Positions 16,648 through 26,354 are shown, counted from the stretch's first letter. The stretch is 39,158 nucleotides of DNA from an uncultured Planctomycetaceae bacterium (GCA_903863885.1 CAIPEB010000569.1:1-39158), one strand, 5' to 3'. Numbers and translations: made by a program. Notes: generated from the letters alone by a model not told the origin.

Positions 16648-17106
16648 TCTTCCCGCAAAAGTCCGCCGGATTTTTGCATTCATCCTCTCGGCATCGGTTC
16701 ACCAGAGCAGGCTTCCTGTCTAATTCTTGTCCTATTCGATGCGTTCTTGGGAGGCGTCCGTGCCGTTTAATCTTTGGCTGAGTGTGTTCGTGCGCCTTCG
16801 GCACATGCGTCAGTCGTGATCTCGAAGATTTATTCTCCCCGCTTCATGTATTTGGGGTGAATTCGGGCGCGCCTCCGCTTGACTTTTTCGTTGAACAGAT
16901 AAGTGCCGTTGGCGACTCGCCGACCGTCTGTGGACGAGTTGCCAGGAAGACTCGACACCGTAGGCTCTGCCGGATTGGCTGGACTGAGCCAAGATGACCA
17001 TTGGACTGGTTGTCCTCCCACTTCGCACGGAGCTCTTGCAAATTCAACGCGACGCCTGGCCGTGAATTGCCGGGGCGGTTCGCGTCACTAAAGAAAGGAA
17101 GACGGT
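16648..17106. other. Long hydrogenase leader, no gene recognised
   Basis: About 460 bases separate the promoter-like elements from the small-subunit start. Short frames exist but none has a family signature. The ribosome-binding site AAAGGAAG directly precedes ATG 17107. A structured or regulatory leader is possible, but I found no riboswitch-like core by eye. Confidence 0.4.
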
Positions 17107-17991
17107 ATGGAAATCACGCGTCGCGATTTCATGGTGGCGGCCTCAGCGGTGGCTGCCGCCTTTGGCTGGCGAACGCCGGCCACTGCCTTCGCCGCCGCAG
17201 GAACCGAGCTTCCGCCGGTAGTTTGGCTGCAGGGCCAGACCTGCAGCGGTTGCTCGATCTCGCTGCTGAACAGCATTGCGCTGCTCAACGTGGCAGAACT
17301 CCTGACCACGACCCTGTCTCTCAAGTATCATTCGACACTGATGTCCGGATACGGCCCGGATGCGATTGCCGCCGCTCAGGCAACGAAGAATAAGTCCGGC
17401 TTCGTTTTGGTAGTGGAGGGCGCTATACCCACCGCCAACCAGGGCAAGCAATGTTACCTTTGGCCTGGCCTGACGGCTCTGCAGGGGGTCAAGGACTACG
17501 CGGCCAAGGCGAAATTCGTGTTGGCCGTGGGCACTTGCGCCGCTTACGGTGGTATCTCAGCGGGAAGTCCGAACCCCACGGTCGCCAAGTCCTTGGGGGC
17601 TGTGGTGGGGACAGCTCGCGTGATCAACGTTCCCGGCTGCCCGACGCATCCCGATTGGGTCGTGGGGACGATCGCCTACCTGCTGAAATACGGCACGGCG
17701 CCGGCGGTGGATTCCTACCGCAGGCCGCTTATGTATTTCAAGAAAAAGGTGCATTCCAGTTGCCCGTATCGCGAGCAGGACGACCTTTGCCTCGAGGACT
17801 ACGGGTGCCGCGGGAAGTCCACCAGTGGCGATTGCCCCATTCGCCGGTGGAACAGTCCCGGGACAGCTCAAGCAGGCGTCAACTGGTGCTGCCTTTCCGG
17901 CAGTCCCTGCCATGGTTGCACCGAACCGGTTTTCCCCGATGGCATGTCGCCCTTCTACGCGGAAGGGGATGACGAAGGGGATGATGACTGA
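17107..17991 (+). CDS. [NiFe] hydrogenase small subunit, Tat-exported
   Basis: This subunit carries the iron-sulfur relay taking electrons from the active site during H2 oxidation, on the outer face of the cytoplasmic membrane. The N-terminus has a Tat signal (TRRDFM, residues 4-9, then an Ala-rich segment cleaved near 30). Proximal cluster ligands are Cys46, Cys49, Cys144 and Cys178. Distal ligands are His216, Cys219, Cys228 and Cys234, in a loop shorter than in Desulfovibrio enzymes. Medial ligands are Cys243, Cys268 and Cys271, plus Cys261 where a Pro (NWP) is usual, suggesting a 4Fe-4S rather than 3Fe-4S cluster. It lacks the six-Cys proximal site of oxygen-tolerant enzymes. There is no C-terminal membrane anchor; it ends in an acidic tail. 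The large subunit follows after 30 bases. Confidence 0.95.
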   Translation: MEITRRDFMVAASAVAAAFGWRTPATAFAAAGTELPPVVWLQGQTCSGCSISLLNSIALLNVAELLTTTLSLKYHSTLMSGYGPDAIAAAQATKNKSGFVLVVEGAIPTANQGKQCYLWPGLTALQGVKDYAAKAKFVLAVGTCAAYGGISAGSPNPTVAKSLGAVVGTARVINVPGCPTHPDWVVGTIAYLLKYGTAPAVDSYRRPLMYFKKKVHSSCPYREQDDLCLEDYGCRGKSTSGDCPIRRWNSPGTAQAGVNWCCLSGSPCHGCTEPVFPDGMSPFYAEGDDEGDDD

Positions 17992-18021
17992 AGCGAATTC
18001 GCACAGGGAAATAGGCATAAT

Positions 18022-19443
18022 ATGGTAACGACCATCAAAGTGGGTCCGCTGACGCGGATCGAGGGCCATTTGGATATCGAGGTAGCTGTGGAGCCAGGCG
18101 CGGGCGTGGTGTCCGCCAAGTGTTCAGGCACGATGTTCCGCGGCTTCGAGCGGATTCTGAAGGGGCGAGATCCCCGCGACGCACCGCATTACACCCAACG
18201 GATTTGCGGAGTGTGCCCGACGGCACACGGGATGACGGCCTCCATGACACTGGAGGCGGCGTCCGGGATCCTCCCGGTGGACAACGGTCGGATATTGCGG
18301 AATCTGATCCTGGGGGCCAACTACCTGCAGTCGCATGTGTTGCATTTCTACCACTTGGCGCTGCTGGATTACGTAGACGCCAGCGCATTGCCGCTGCCGC
18401 CCTGGAAGCCCCAATTCGTCGCCCCCGACATGCTCACCGGATCTACCGCAGCGACCCTCATGAATCACTATGTCCAGGCGCTGACGATTCGCCGCCTGGC
18501 TCACCAAATGGGGGCGATCTTCGGCGGCCGCATGCCGACGCCGCCGGTCTTCGTGCCGGGAGGCTGCACCGCCGTGGTCACGGCGGCAAAGACCAACGAC
18601 TTCCGCGTGCTGCTTCGAGAGATTACTTCCTTCATACAGGGCGTTCTGTTGCCGGACATGGAATTACTGGCGAATAGCTTCCCCAGTTACTCGAAGCTTG
18701 GCCGGGGCTGGGGGAATCTATTGTCGTACGGCGTGTTCGACCAGGACGCCGCGGGTGCGGCGAAGCTCATGAAACGGGGGCGCTGGACCAACGGCGCAAT
18801 GGCCTCCGTCGATCCGACGCAAATCTCGGAATACGTGAGCAGCTCCTACTACGCGGCGACCGACGGCAACCGCAATCCGGCCCAAGGTACCACGACGCCC
18901 CAAGTCGACAAGGCCGGTGCCTATTCCTGGGTCAAGGCACCGAGGTATCAACGGACCGTCCACGAAACGGGTCCGCTCGCACGGATGTGGGTCAACGGCG
19001 ATTATCAGAACGGGATTTCGGTAATCGATCGGCTGCGTGCGAGAGTCCTCGAGGCCAACAAGTTGGCAGTGGCGATGGACAGCTGGCTCAGCCAGTTGCG
19101 GGTCGGGCAGCCGTCACTGCGCCGGAGCACCACCCCCCGTGCGGCAGTTGGCATCGGGCTGTCCGAGGCGGCTCGCGGCGCGGTCGGCCATTGGCTGACA
19201 ATTGCCAATGGGCAGATCGACCGGTATCAGGTCGTGACTCCCACGGCGTGGAACGCTTCGCCGATGGACGACGAAAAGAAGCCCGGCGCGATCGAGAAAG
19301 CGCTGCTCGGCACTCCTGTTGCGAATGTGAATCAGCCGATCGAACTATTACGCGTGGTGCACTCGTTCGACCCGTGCCTTGCGTGTTCCGTCCACCTGAT
19401 TCGTCCCAGCGGTGAGGTGAAGCGATTTGTAATCACGGCCTAA
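18022..19443 (+). CDS. [NiFe] hydrogenase large (catalytic) subunit precursor
   Basis: The Ni-Fe(CN)2CO site that splits H2 is held by two CxxC pairs: Cys62/Cys65 in 'RICGVCPTAHG' and Cys452/Cys455 in 'DPCLACSVH'. The protein ends 15 residues after His458, and this tail is the piece removed by the maturation protease after nickel insertion. The N-terminal 'GPLTRIEGHL' with the conserved Glu14 is also present. At 473 residues it is at the short end of the usual range for uptake enzymes. It has no signal peptide and would be carried out by the Tat signal of its partner. The protease gene begins 15 bases downstream. Hyp accessory genes for the metal centre must lie elsewhere. Confidence 0.95.
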   Translation: MVTTIKVGPLTRIEGHLDIEVAVEPGAGVVSAKCSGTMFRGFERILKGRDPRDAPHYTQRICGVCPTAHGMTASMTLEAASGILPVDNGRILRNLILGANYLQSHVLHFYHLALLDYVDASALPLPPWKPQFVAPDMLTGSTAATLMNHYVQALTIRRLAHQMGAIFGGRMPTPPVFVPGGCTAVVTAAKTNDFRVLLREITSFIQGVLLPDMELLANSFPSYSKLGRGWGNLLSYGVFDQDAAGAAKLMKRGRWTNGAMASVDPTQISEYVSSSYYAATDGNRNPAQGTTTPQVDKAGAYSWVKAPRYQRTVHETGPLARMWVNGDYQNGISVIDRLRARVLEANKLAVAMDSWLSQLRVGQPSLRRSTTPRAAVGIGLSEAARGAVGHWLTIANGQIDRYQVVTPTAWNASPMDDEKKPGAIEKALLGTPVANVNQPIELLRVVHSFDPCLACSVHLIRPSGEVKRFVITA

Positions 19444-19457
19444 ATGGAGGTCCCGTC

Positions 19458-19910
19458 GTGGATCCGGTGTTAATCCTGGGCATCGGCAACATTCTCTTGC
19501 GCGACGAGGGAATCGGGGTCCGGGTCGTCGAGTCGCTTGGACGGCGCGAGCTTCCGCCCGGCGTCGAGGCACTCGATGCCGGCACCGCCGGCGCAGACCT
19601 CGTTGACCTCTTGGCCGATCGCCGCAAAGTAATCATCGTGGACGCCGTGGACGCAGGCGTGCCCCCTGGTACGATCCTGCGTCTGGCGCCCTCGGATCTC
19701 GCTCCGGACCCGGGCGAGTTGCTCTCTTTGCATCAGCTCGGAATCGTCGAGTCGCTTCACATGGCAACTCAACTGCGATGCAGTCCGCAGGAGGTGGTGA
19801 TCATCGGGGTACAACCCGGAACGATCCGGCCGGGACTCGAACTTTCGGACGACTTGCAGGCGGCGTTGCCGGAGGTCGTGCAAGCGGTTTTGGCAGAACT
19901 GGCAGGCTAG
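19458..19910 (+). CDS. Hydrogenase maturation endopeptidase (HyaD/HycI/HoxM family)
   Basis: This cytoplasmic protease cleaves the C-terminal extension of the large subunit once nickel is inserted. The family motif 'GIGNILLRDEGIGV' is at residues 8-21, and the three nickel-sensing ligands correspond to Glu17, Asp62 and His92 (SLHQ). The length of 150 residues is usual. The GTG start at 19458 has GGAGG six bases upstream. Its position directly behind the large-subunit gene, which carries a cleavable tail, supports a dedicated pairing. The following gene starts 14 bases after its stop codon. Confidence 0.93.
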   Translation: MDPVLILGIGNILLRDEGIGVRVVESLGRRELPPGVEALDAGTAGADLVDLLADRRKVIIVDAVDAGVPPGTILRLAPSDLAPDPGELLSLHQLGIVESLHMATQLRCSPQEVVIIGVQPGTIRPGLELSDDLQAALPEVVQAVLAELAG

Positions 19911-19924
19911 GCGAGGAACGGCGA

Positions 19925-22900
19925 ATGCGGCGACGTCGTTCCTCTCGGCGTGGATTCGTCTTGCTGATTGTGCTCAGTCTGCTGATTCTGTCACTGGTGA
20001 TAGTGATCACGTTCTTCATCGTGGCGTCGCAGTTCCGTCGCGCCGCCGCGTCTTCCGCGCGCAATGGAAGACTAGCTTCCCCGCCCCGCAAGCAATTGAA
20101 TTCTGCACTGTTTCAGTTGCTGCGCGACACGCGGTCACGCGGTTCGGCGGTTCGTTTTCACAGCTTGTTACGGGATGCCTATGGCGAAGACGGGTGCCGT
20201 GGGAGACTGGCGTCGAGCCAAGTCTTGAAGCAGGTGAACGAGCAATTCCCGATAGCGGGAACAACGCTCCCCACGGGAGCGAGCAAACTGTCCAACGGCC
20301 AGTTCATCGACCTGGTTATTGACACGGCTTCCCAGACTTTGGCGAGTAACGACGGCCGGCCGCACACGTTGAGCGAGCTGCCGAGCTTCTACAACGGATG
20401 CGTGCTGACGGTCGTCTCGGGAGGAGTTGCCGGGTGCAGCACACGAATCGTCGGTTCCTTTCCTCGTGGCAGCATTCACATTCTGCGAACCCTGCCATTC
20501 CGAACGGACCGGACCGGGGATGAATTGTGGGCCGCTCTCGGAGACGCCGCGTTTCTCGTCAACGGGCAAGTCTTCAACGGCACAGGGGTCGGGTTCCGGT
20601 ATCACGATGCAGCGCAGCACTCAATCAAAGTCGCCAAGCTGGATGGTGCAATCCCTGTGTCGACCGGTGGCCAGACGGTCGACCTCCCCGCAGCTTTACT
20701 TCCCAATCATGCGTCCCGCCCCGCGTTTGCCCCCCAGCAACCTCAGGCGGAATTCGTCGCCCTTCTGAATGGTGGCTCTGACGAAAGTTACGACGCAGCC
20801 GACTATCAGAATATGTTCATGGCACTGGTCAATCCAGCCGCTCAGATGAGCCGCGATATCCTGCCGTCCTTCCATCGCCCGGAGTTGATCAACTACTGGA
20901 AGCACCAGCCTTCGGCTTCACCCGGCAGCTACTGGGCCGATGACAACTTCAAACGCCTGGTCTCGCTGCGACCCGTTGAACCGAATTTTGACGGCAGCAA
21001 CCCTCAATACAACGATGTGACGGGTCCCTGGGACGTCGACAACGACGGCGACGGAATTCCGGATAGTGTTTGGGTGGATTTGGGATTCCCAGATGAAACG
21101 GCCGCGAACGGCCGACGCTTCCGACCACTGTTCGCGATTCTGTGCATGGACCTGGACGGGCGCTTGAATGTCAACGCGCACGGGAACCCCACCGCCTCTT
21201 ATCCGGCTCGTCCCGCGCCGGCGTATGTGGCAGCGGGCACGACGCAGGGCTTTCCGAAAGGGCTCGGTTACGGTCCTCCGGAAATTGGCCTGAGCGGTGT
21301 GATTAACAGGTCAGACATGTTGTTCGGGCAGCGATATGGGATGGACGCAGTGCCGGGCATTCCTGGGCTGGATCTGCTTGCCGGCATCAAGCACTTCACG
21401 GAGCCGCTGAACTACTTCAATAGCGCTGGCCAACGTTCCGCCTACGCCACCCCGCCTGACCTTCGCGGCGAATTGGCCTTTGGTTTCGACGTCTTCGGGC
21501 AACCGGTGTCTGAGCAAATCCCAGGCAGCGTCCTCGATGCCCGCGCGGACTCTCCCTACGAGATCAACTTGATCGATCATCCCAACGCCGATGCACCGTT
21601 CACTTTGGCGGAGTTGGAGGCGGTCCAGCGTCGCTGGGACTTGGATAGTCCGACCCTACCGCATCGGTTGCTGAATCTGGTGGACCTGACCGCATCCGAG
21701 AATGCGAGGTTGGTTACTACCGACAGCTACGACCCGCCGGTGCCGGGAATCCAGGTTCCCAATGAACTTCGCCGCACATTTGCCGCCGCCGGGCTGCCGA
21801 ACGCCCGCAATATGGCCGAACTGATGGCCAGCCGTCTGACTCCTGGCGTCGATGTGAACGCGGAGCTGACAAAGTTGCTGTCGCCGGACTTGGCCCTGGG
21901 GCTGCGGATGGACGTCAATCGTGCGTTCGGAAACGGCCAAGACGATAACGGCAACGGAATCGCGGACGAACCGGGGGAGCAGTCTGCTGAATACGTTTGG
22001 AATCAACAGGGCAGTTCACCTCGATTCGCGTCACCCGCGGAATTTACCGACGTGCGCTGTTACCAGTCCAACGGGGCCGATGTCAATGGCGACGGAAAAA
22101 TCGACGGTCAGGATGGCCTTTTGGCTCGGCAGCTGTTTGCTCGGCATTTATACATGTTGATGATGACCGTGATCGATCACGGATCTGCCGCACCCGATCC
22201 CAGTGTGGCTCGGCAGGTCGCGCAATGGTCGGTCAACGTCGCGGATTTCCGCGATGCCGACTCGATCATGACACCGTTCGAATACGCGATCAATCCGTTT
22301 CTCGGCTGGATGGTGGACGGAGACCCGCGAACGAATGAAGGACCGATGCGGGACGTAGTGTGGGGATGCGAGCGTCCTGAGGTGCTGATTACCGAAACGC
22401 TGGCCTTTCACGACCGCCGAACCGAAGATCGCAACGACGACAACGGCCTGAAGACCAAGACCGGCCCGAACGATGGCGAGCCGCACGATCCTGACTTTGA
22501 TCAACGCCTCAGGCCGCGTGGCACGGTCTTCATCGAATTATTCAATCCGGTGACAAGCCCGACTACACTCCGTCCGGCGGAACTTGACGCAAGTCCCACA
22601 TCGGCCGGGATTGACTTGGTCAAGGTCTCCAGTGACGGGCTGGTCAAGTCTCCCGTGTGGCGACTCCTGTTCGTCAAAGACGGCGCGGCTGGCAAAGATC
22701 CAGATGACCCCAACGGTACAATCACCGAGGAAACCCGGCGCATCTACTTCATCAATCCGGCCTTGCTGGGACCGACAGTCCCGCCCCTCGACCTCAGTGG
22801 TCAGGGTGGAGACTTCTGGACAACTCTGCCGGTGCCCAGCCTGGCGCCCGGTCAGTACTCGGTGGTGGGATCGGCCGGGATCCGGCAGGGCGACGATTAT

Positions 22901-24811
22901 GTTTCGCCGGTGGGGCGTTTAGCGACCATCACCGAGGCTGACGAACAGGACTACCAATCTTTGAGAATCGGTGAGACACGCCGAATTGTCCTTTCGCCGA
23001 CCGCGGCTGGAAACCAGGTCCACGTCTACAGTAACGGACTCACTCCAGCTGCTGCGTTTCAGGATAGCGCGCCCTATCCTACCGATCCCGGCACACTCCC
23101 CCCCGGATCGCCCGACGATCAGGATATCCGGCCGGCTTCGGCCATCGTCATCGATCAGCCGCGGTCCTTGAACATCTCGGAACCCCTGCAGGGATATACG
23201 AACACCGGGTTCGATACGTCCACCACGCTCGAGGGTTTCTACACACCCGTGCGAGACAAGCCGTTGGACCAGGACAACGACCTGCGGCTGATGAAGAACC
23301 AGACGACGACGTGGGGCATGATTCATCTGCAACGATTGGCAGACCCGACACGGCCCCACCACGCCGCAGCCAACCCGTACCGTACGATTGACTCGCATCG
23401 CTGCGATTTAACTGCCTTCAACGGGATATCGACTTCACAGGATCCCGACTCTGCCGGCAGGACCTGCTTCTACGCGGTCCAACGCGGAGACACCAGGACT
23501 CAAAGGGAACTGTGGCCCCAGGAGCCCTTCAGTGCGGCTGATCCGACTCAGGATTGGTCCCGTGATCCCGGCGGCACACACTACTTCAGCTTCTATCTTC
23601 GCTCTTCGCTCGGATGCCTGAACCACGGCTTCTGGCCGTTTCAAGGCGCAGCGGCGGGCCCGTACCGCGGCGCACCGGCGCTCGATATCAGGCACAGTAG
23701 AGTCTTCTCCTGGCTGGCTTGGAACAACCGGCCGTTTGTCAGCCAATACGAACTCCTGCAGGTCCCAGCCGATCAGTCTTCGCAGATTTTGCGCAACTAC
23801 TCGTTGCCGGTGGGAAGCTCCCCGTATGATACCCTAAGCCCCAGTCCGCAATATGGACAGCTGCTGAACTTCTTCCACACATCACCCTCCAGTCAGGTCG
23901 CCAGCGCACGGAATTTTCATCGCCTTTTCGAATACGTCGAGGTTCCTTCCCGCTATGTCGGAGCCGACACTGTGCTGAATCCGGCGTGGTTCGGCAAGTC
24001 GAATACGCAGATGGACGAACCGACAATGAATCCGGTTGTAAATCCACGATTGCCGGATCCCTCCAAGCAGTCTTGTAACCCGAGCTTCCTGCCACCCTTT
24101 AATCGTGTGTCGGAGTATCGTGATCCGGGTCGGGTCAACATCAATACGCTGTACGATCGAAAGGTCTGGGACGCGCTGCTGGGAGGCTTCGCCGGTTGTT
24201 CGTTTGAATCGCTGGTGGCCAGCCGACGAGGTTGCGGGGGCCTTGCGGGCGACTTGATTCCGGCCAACCTCGATGCGAACTTTCCATCGTGCGTCGCCAA
24301 TCCCTTTCGTCCCGCCGGCAGCGGCTCCCTGGTCCCGTTAAAGCATCTGGAGAGACAGGATATTGAGACGACGCTGCTCCGCAGCGGTGCGCCCCCGCCG
24401 CAACCCACCGACCCGAATTACCCGAAGGCGACTTCGCCTACTGCCGCCCCACTGCTCGAAGGTGGTTTCGTCGCGGCGAATCCCGTCGCGACTGATCCGC
24501 GGAACTCGGTCTTTCGCTACAACGTTCTCCATCGTCTGGGGAACATGGTGACGACGCGTTCGAATGTCTACGCAGTGTGGATCACCATCGGCTACTTTGA
24601 AGTCGAGCCGAACGACGCCAATGGGACTGTGATCAGCGACGCATTTCACGGGGATGGCTGCCGCGTAGCGCAGGAAATCGGCCGTGAGACAGGCGACATC
24701 CAACGGCACCGCGCGTTCTACATCATTGACCGCTCCGTGCCCGTGGCGTTCGAACCGGGCGAGAACCACAACGTAGAACGCTGCATCCTTGTCTCGCGTT
24801 ACATAGAGTGA
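19925..24811 (+). CDS. Giant pseudopilin-like secreted protein, 1628 residues
   Basis: The N-terminus has a type IV prepilin/pseudopilin-type leader: basic residues, 'RRG' then 'FVLLIVLSLLILSLVIVITFF', with predicted prepilin peptidase cleavage after Gly10. The large remainder has no enzyme signature I recognise. It carries calcium-binding-like Asp repeats at about residues 370 (DVDNDGDGIPD), 673 (DDNGNGIADE) and 718 (DVNGDGKIDGQD), the last dockerin-like. A late segment (about 1400, 'DPGRVNINTLYD') resembles the helix region of GspK/PilX-type minor pseudopilins. It resembles large pseudopilin-like proteins found in Planctomycetes and Verrucomicrobia, of unknown role. I chose ATG 19925 with GAGG upstream; the frame is open further left into the protease gene. 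Co-transcription with the hydrogenase genes is likely from spacing. Confidence 0.75.
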   Translation: MRRRRSSRRGFVLLIVLSLLILSLVIVITFFIVASQFRRAAASSARNGRLASPPRKQLNSALFQLLRDTRSRGSAVRFHSLLRDAYGEDGCRGRLASSQVLKQVNEQFPIAGTTLPTGASKLSNGQFIDLVIDTASQTLASNDGRPHTLSELPSFYNGCVLTVVSGGVAGCSTRIVGSFPRGSIHILRTLPFRTDRTGDELWAALGDAAFLVNGQVFNGTGVGFRYHDAAQHSIKVAKLDGAIPVSTGGQTVDLPAALLPNHASRPAFAPQQPQAEFVALLNGGSDESYDAADYQNMFMALVNPAAQMSRDILPSFHRPELINYWKHQPSASPGSYWADDNFKRLVSLRPVEPNFDGSNPQYNDVTGPWDVDNDGDGIPDSVWVDLGFPDETAANGRRFRPLFAILCMDLDGRLNVNAHGNPTASYPARPAPAYVAAGTTQGFPKGLGYGPPEIGLSGVINRSDMLFGQRYGMDAVPGIPGLDLLAGIKHFTEPLNYFNSAGQRSAYATPPDLRGELAFGFDVFGQPVSEQIPGSVLDARADSPYEINLIDHPNADAPFTLAELEAVQRRWDLDSPTLPHRLLNLVDLTASENARLVTTDSYDPPVPGIQVPNELRRTFAAAGLPNARNMAELMASRLTPGVDVNAELTKLLSPDLALGLRMDVNRAFGNGQDDNGNGIADEPGEQSAEYVWNQQGSSPRFASPAEFTDVRCYQSNGADVNGDGKIDGQDGLLARQLFARHLYMLMMTVIDHGSAAPDPSVARQVAQWSVNVADFRDADSIMTPFEYAINPFLGWMVDGDPRTNEGPMRDVVWGCERPEVLITETLAFHDRRTEDRNDDNGLKTKTGPNDGEPHDPDFDQRLRPRGTVFIELFNPVTSPTTLRPAELDASPTSAGIDLVKVSSDGLVKSPVWRLLFVKDGAAGKDPDDPNGTITEETRRIYFINPALLGPTVPPLDLSGQGGDFWTTLPVPSLAPGQYSVVGSAGIRQGDDYVSPVGRLATITEADEQDYQSLRIGETRRIVLSPTAAGNQVHVYSNGLTPAAAFQDSAPYPTDPGTLPPGSPDDQDIRPASAIVIDQPRSLNISEPLQGYTNTGFDTSTTLEGFYTPVRDKPLDQDNDLRLMKNQTTTWGMIHLQRLADPTRPHHAAANPYRTIDSHRCDLTAFNGISTSQDPDSAGRTCFYAVQRGDTRTQRELWPQEPFSAADPTQDWSRDPGGTHYFSFYLRSSLGCLNHGFWPFQGAAAGPYRGAPALDIRHSRVFSWLAWNNRPFVSQYELLQVPADQSSQILRNYSLPVGSSPYDTLSPSPQYGQLLNFFHTSPSSQVASARNFHRLFEYVEVPSRYVGADTVLNPAWFGKSNTQMDEPTMNPVVNPRLPDPSKQSCNPSFLPPFNRVSEYRDPGRVNINTLYDRKVWDALLGGFAGCSFESLVASRRGCGGLAGDLIPANLDANFPSCVANPFRPAGSGSLVPLKHLERQDIETTLLRSGAPPPQPTDPNYPKATSPTAAPLLEGGFVAANPVATDPRNSVFRYNVLHRLGNMVTTRSNVYAVWITIGYFEVEPNDANGTVISDAFHGDGCRVAQEIGRETGDIQRHRAFYIIDRSVPVAFEPGENHNVERCILVSRYIE

Positions 24812-24959
24812 CTCCGGGTAGACGCGCCGCGGACTTTCGGCATGTCGTATTGTTCTCGGAAAGTTGCAGGTAAATGGTGGAAGTCCGTTGCCCTCACTCG
24901 CCCGGCAATGTCTCGGAGAGACTCGCCTACGACGATTATTGACCTGTTGCGGCGTGGTC

Positions 24960-26354
24960 TCACGACCGCCCCGCCTCGCCGAACAGTGCGGGATAATGCT
25001 TCCTGATCAGCGACTGCTCGTCAGGGCTGAGATCCTTCAGCGGCAAAGGGGCATCTTCCGGGCGACGGTTCTTCTGGTTGATACGGTTGATCAAACTCCA
25101 GTTGCGCGACGGGTGGCCGGCCGAGGGGTCGGCCGGTTCGCGGGCCGCCAGATCGTATCGCGTAAAGTCGATGACCTTGCCGGGATCGTTCGTCTGCCAA
25201 TCGCGCAGCAGCGCCAGCCGGAAATCGGAATTCATGTACCAGCGGATCTCCAAATCGGGTTCTGAACCTCCAATGCCGGTGCCTCGCTGCACGAACTGGT
25301 AATCCAGTCCGCTGTTGTCCGGATGCTCGCGCCGCCACGCCTCGCCGAACTCTCCCTGCGTGACAAGCCGGGTGTCGGGCCAGCGTTGCTTTACGTTCTG
25401 CAGCCACTGAGCGAGGCAGTCCATGACTTCCGGTTTCAGGTTCTTGATCAGGCTGATCTCCCAGCAATTAGTCACCCAACCGAAGCCGTTGCGCGCGAAA
25501 CCATCGTCAAAGTGATTCGCGGTGACGGCCATGACTTCCGCCATGCCCTTCTCAACGCCGAGATTGTGATACGACTCGATCGGCCCTACTCCGAGACGGC
25601 TGTTGAAACCGCCCTCGAACCCGAACCGCCGCGCGCACAAAAAGTCACAGGTCCAGCCGTCCAGGTTCACACAATCAATGAAGTCGCCACGCCCCTGGGC
25701 AGGCTTGCACCCGTGCTCGCGGCTCGGATAGTAGGGGTAACTGATCGAGCCGTCCCCGTCCCCGTTGTCGATGCCGTATTGGCTCCAGATCGTGCCCTGG
25801 CAGACATGGATGTCTTCCTCTTCCGCGAGGTACCGAAGATTCTCGGCGGCCAGAAAACCGGCCACGATGCTCTTGGGTTTATAGTCGTCTCCCACCATGA
25901 CGCGTATTTCCTGAAGCGCCTCTTTCAAATCCAGATTGACTTGCGCGCGCGAGCTATACATCGGCGCGAAGTACCCGCCGGGAATAAAGGTGATCTCGTC
26001 GCCATAGGTCTTGTGATAGCCGACGACCTGCTTCCGAATCGCAGCGTAATTCGGCCGCTGATCCCGCAATGCAAGCCATGAAAATGCCCACGTCACTCTT
26101 GCACCCGGAAAACCCCTGGATACCGCGTCACGGAAGGCCGCCACGGTTTCGGGCGTATGAACGGCCGCTTCGTCCACGCCTTCGTTCATGTTGCGAGCCG
26201 CTTCAATCTGGTTGACGCGGATCACTGTGTTCAATGTCAAGAAACGCCCGCCCTTCACGGTCAGAGGTTCAACTGAGGACGGTTCCGATGCCGCCAGCAA
26301 ACCTCCGGTAAACAGCGTGATCAACAGCAACTCGAACGTACTTCGTTTCATCAT
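24960..26354 (-). CDS. Secreted DUF3863/DUF3864-type protein
   Basis: The protein has a signal peptide (MMKRSTFELLLITLFTGGLL) and a long conserved body I associate with the DUF3863 and DUF3864 Pfam families, best known from Bacteroidetes. Diagnostic blocks are 'YGDEITFIPGGYFAPMY', 'IVAGFLAAENLRYLAEEE', 'CQGTIWSQYGIDNGDGDG', 'SYPYYPSREH', 'DFIDCVNLDGWTCDFLCARR' (about 200-235) and 'FGWVTNCWEISLI'. The fold may be a carbohydrate-active barrel, but the reaction is unknown. ATG 26354 is preferred to the GTG at 26366. It lies 125 bases downstream of the GH106-like gene on the same strand, suggesting they act on the same glycan. Confidence 0.7.
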   Translation of the reverse strand: MMKRSTFELLLITLFTGGLLAASEPSSVEPLTVKGGRFLTLNTVIRVNQIEAARNMNEGVDEAAVHTPETVAAFRDAVSRGFPGARVTWAFSWLALRDQRPNYAAIRKQVVGYHKTYGDEITFIPGGYFAPMYSSRAQVNLDLKEALQEIRVMVGDDYKPKSIVAGFLAAENLRYLAEEEDIHVCQGTIWSQYGIDNGDGDGSISYPYYPSREHGCKPAQGRGDFIDCVNLDGWTCDFLCARRFGFEGGFNSRLGVGPIESYHNLGVEKGMAEVMAVTANHFDDGFARNGFGWVTNCWEISLIKNLKPEVMDCLAQWLQNVKQRWPDTRLVTQGEFGEAWRREHPDNSGLDYQFVQRGTGIGGSEPDLEIRWYMNSDFRLALLRDWQTNDPGKVIDFTRYDLAAREPADPSAGHPSRNWSLINRINQKNRRPEDAPLPLKDLSPDEQSLIRKHYPALFGEAGRS

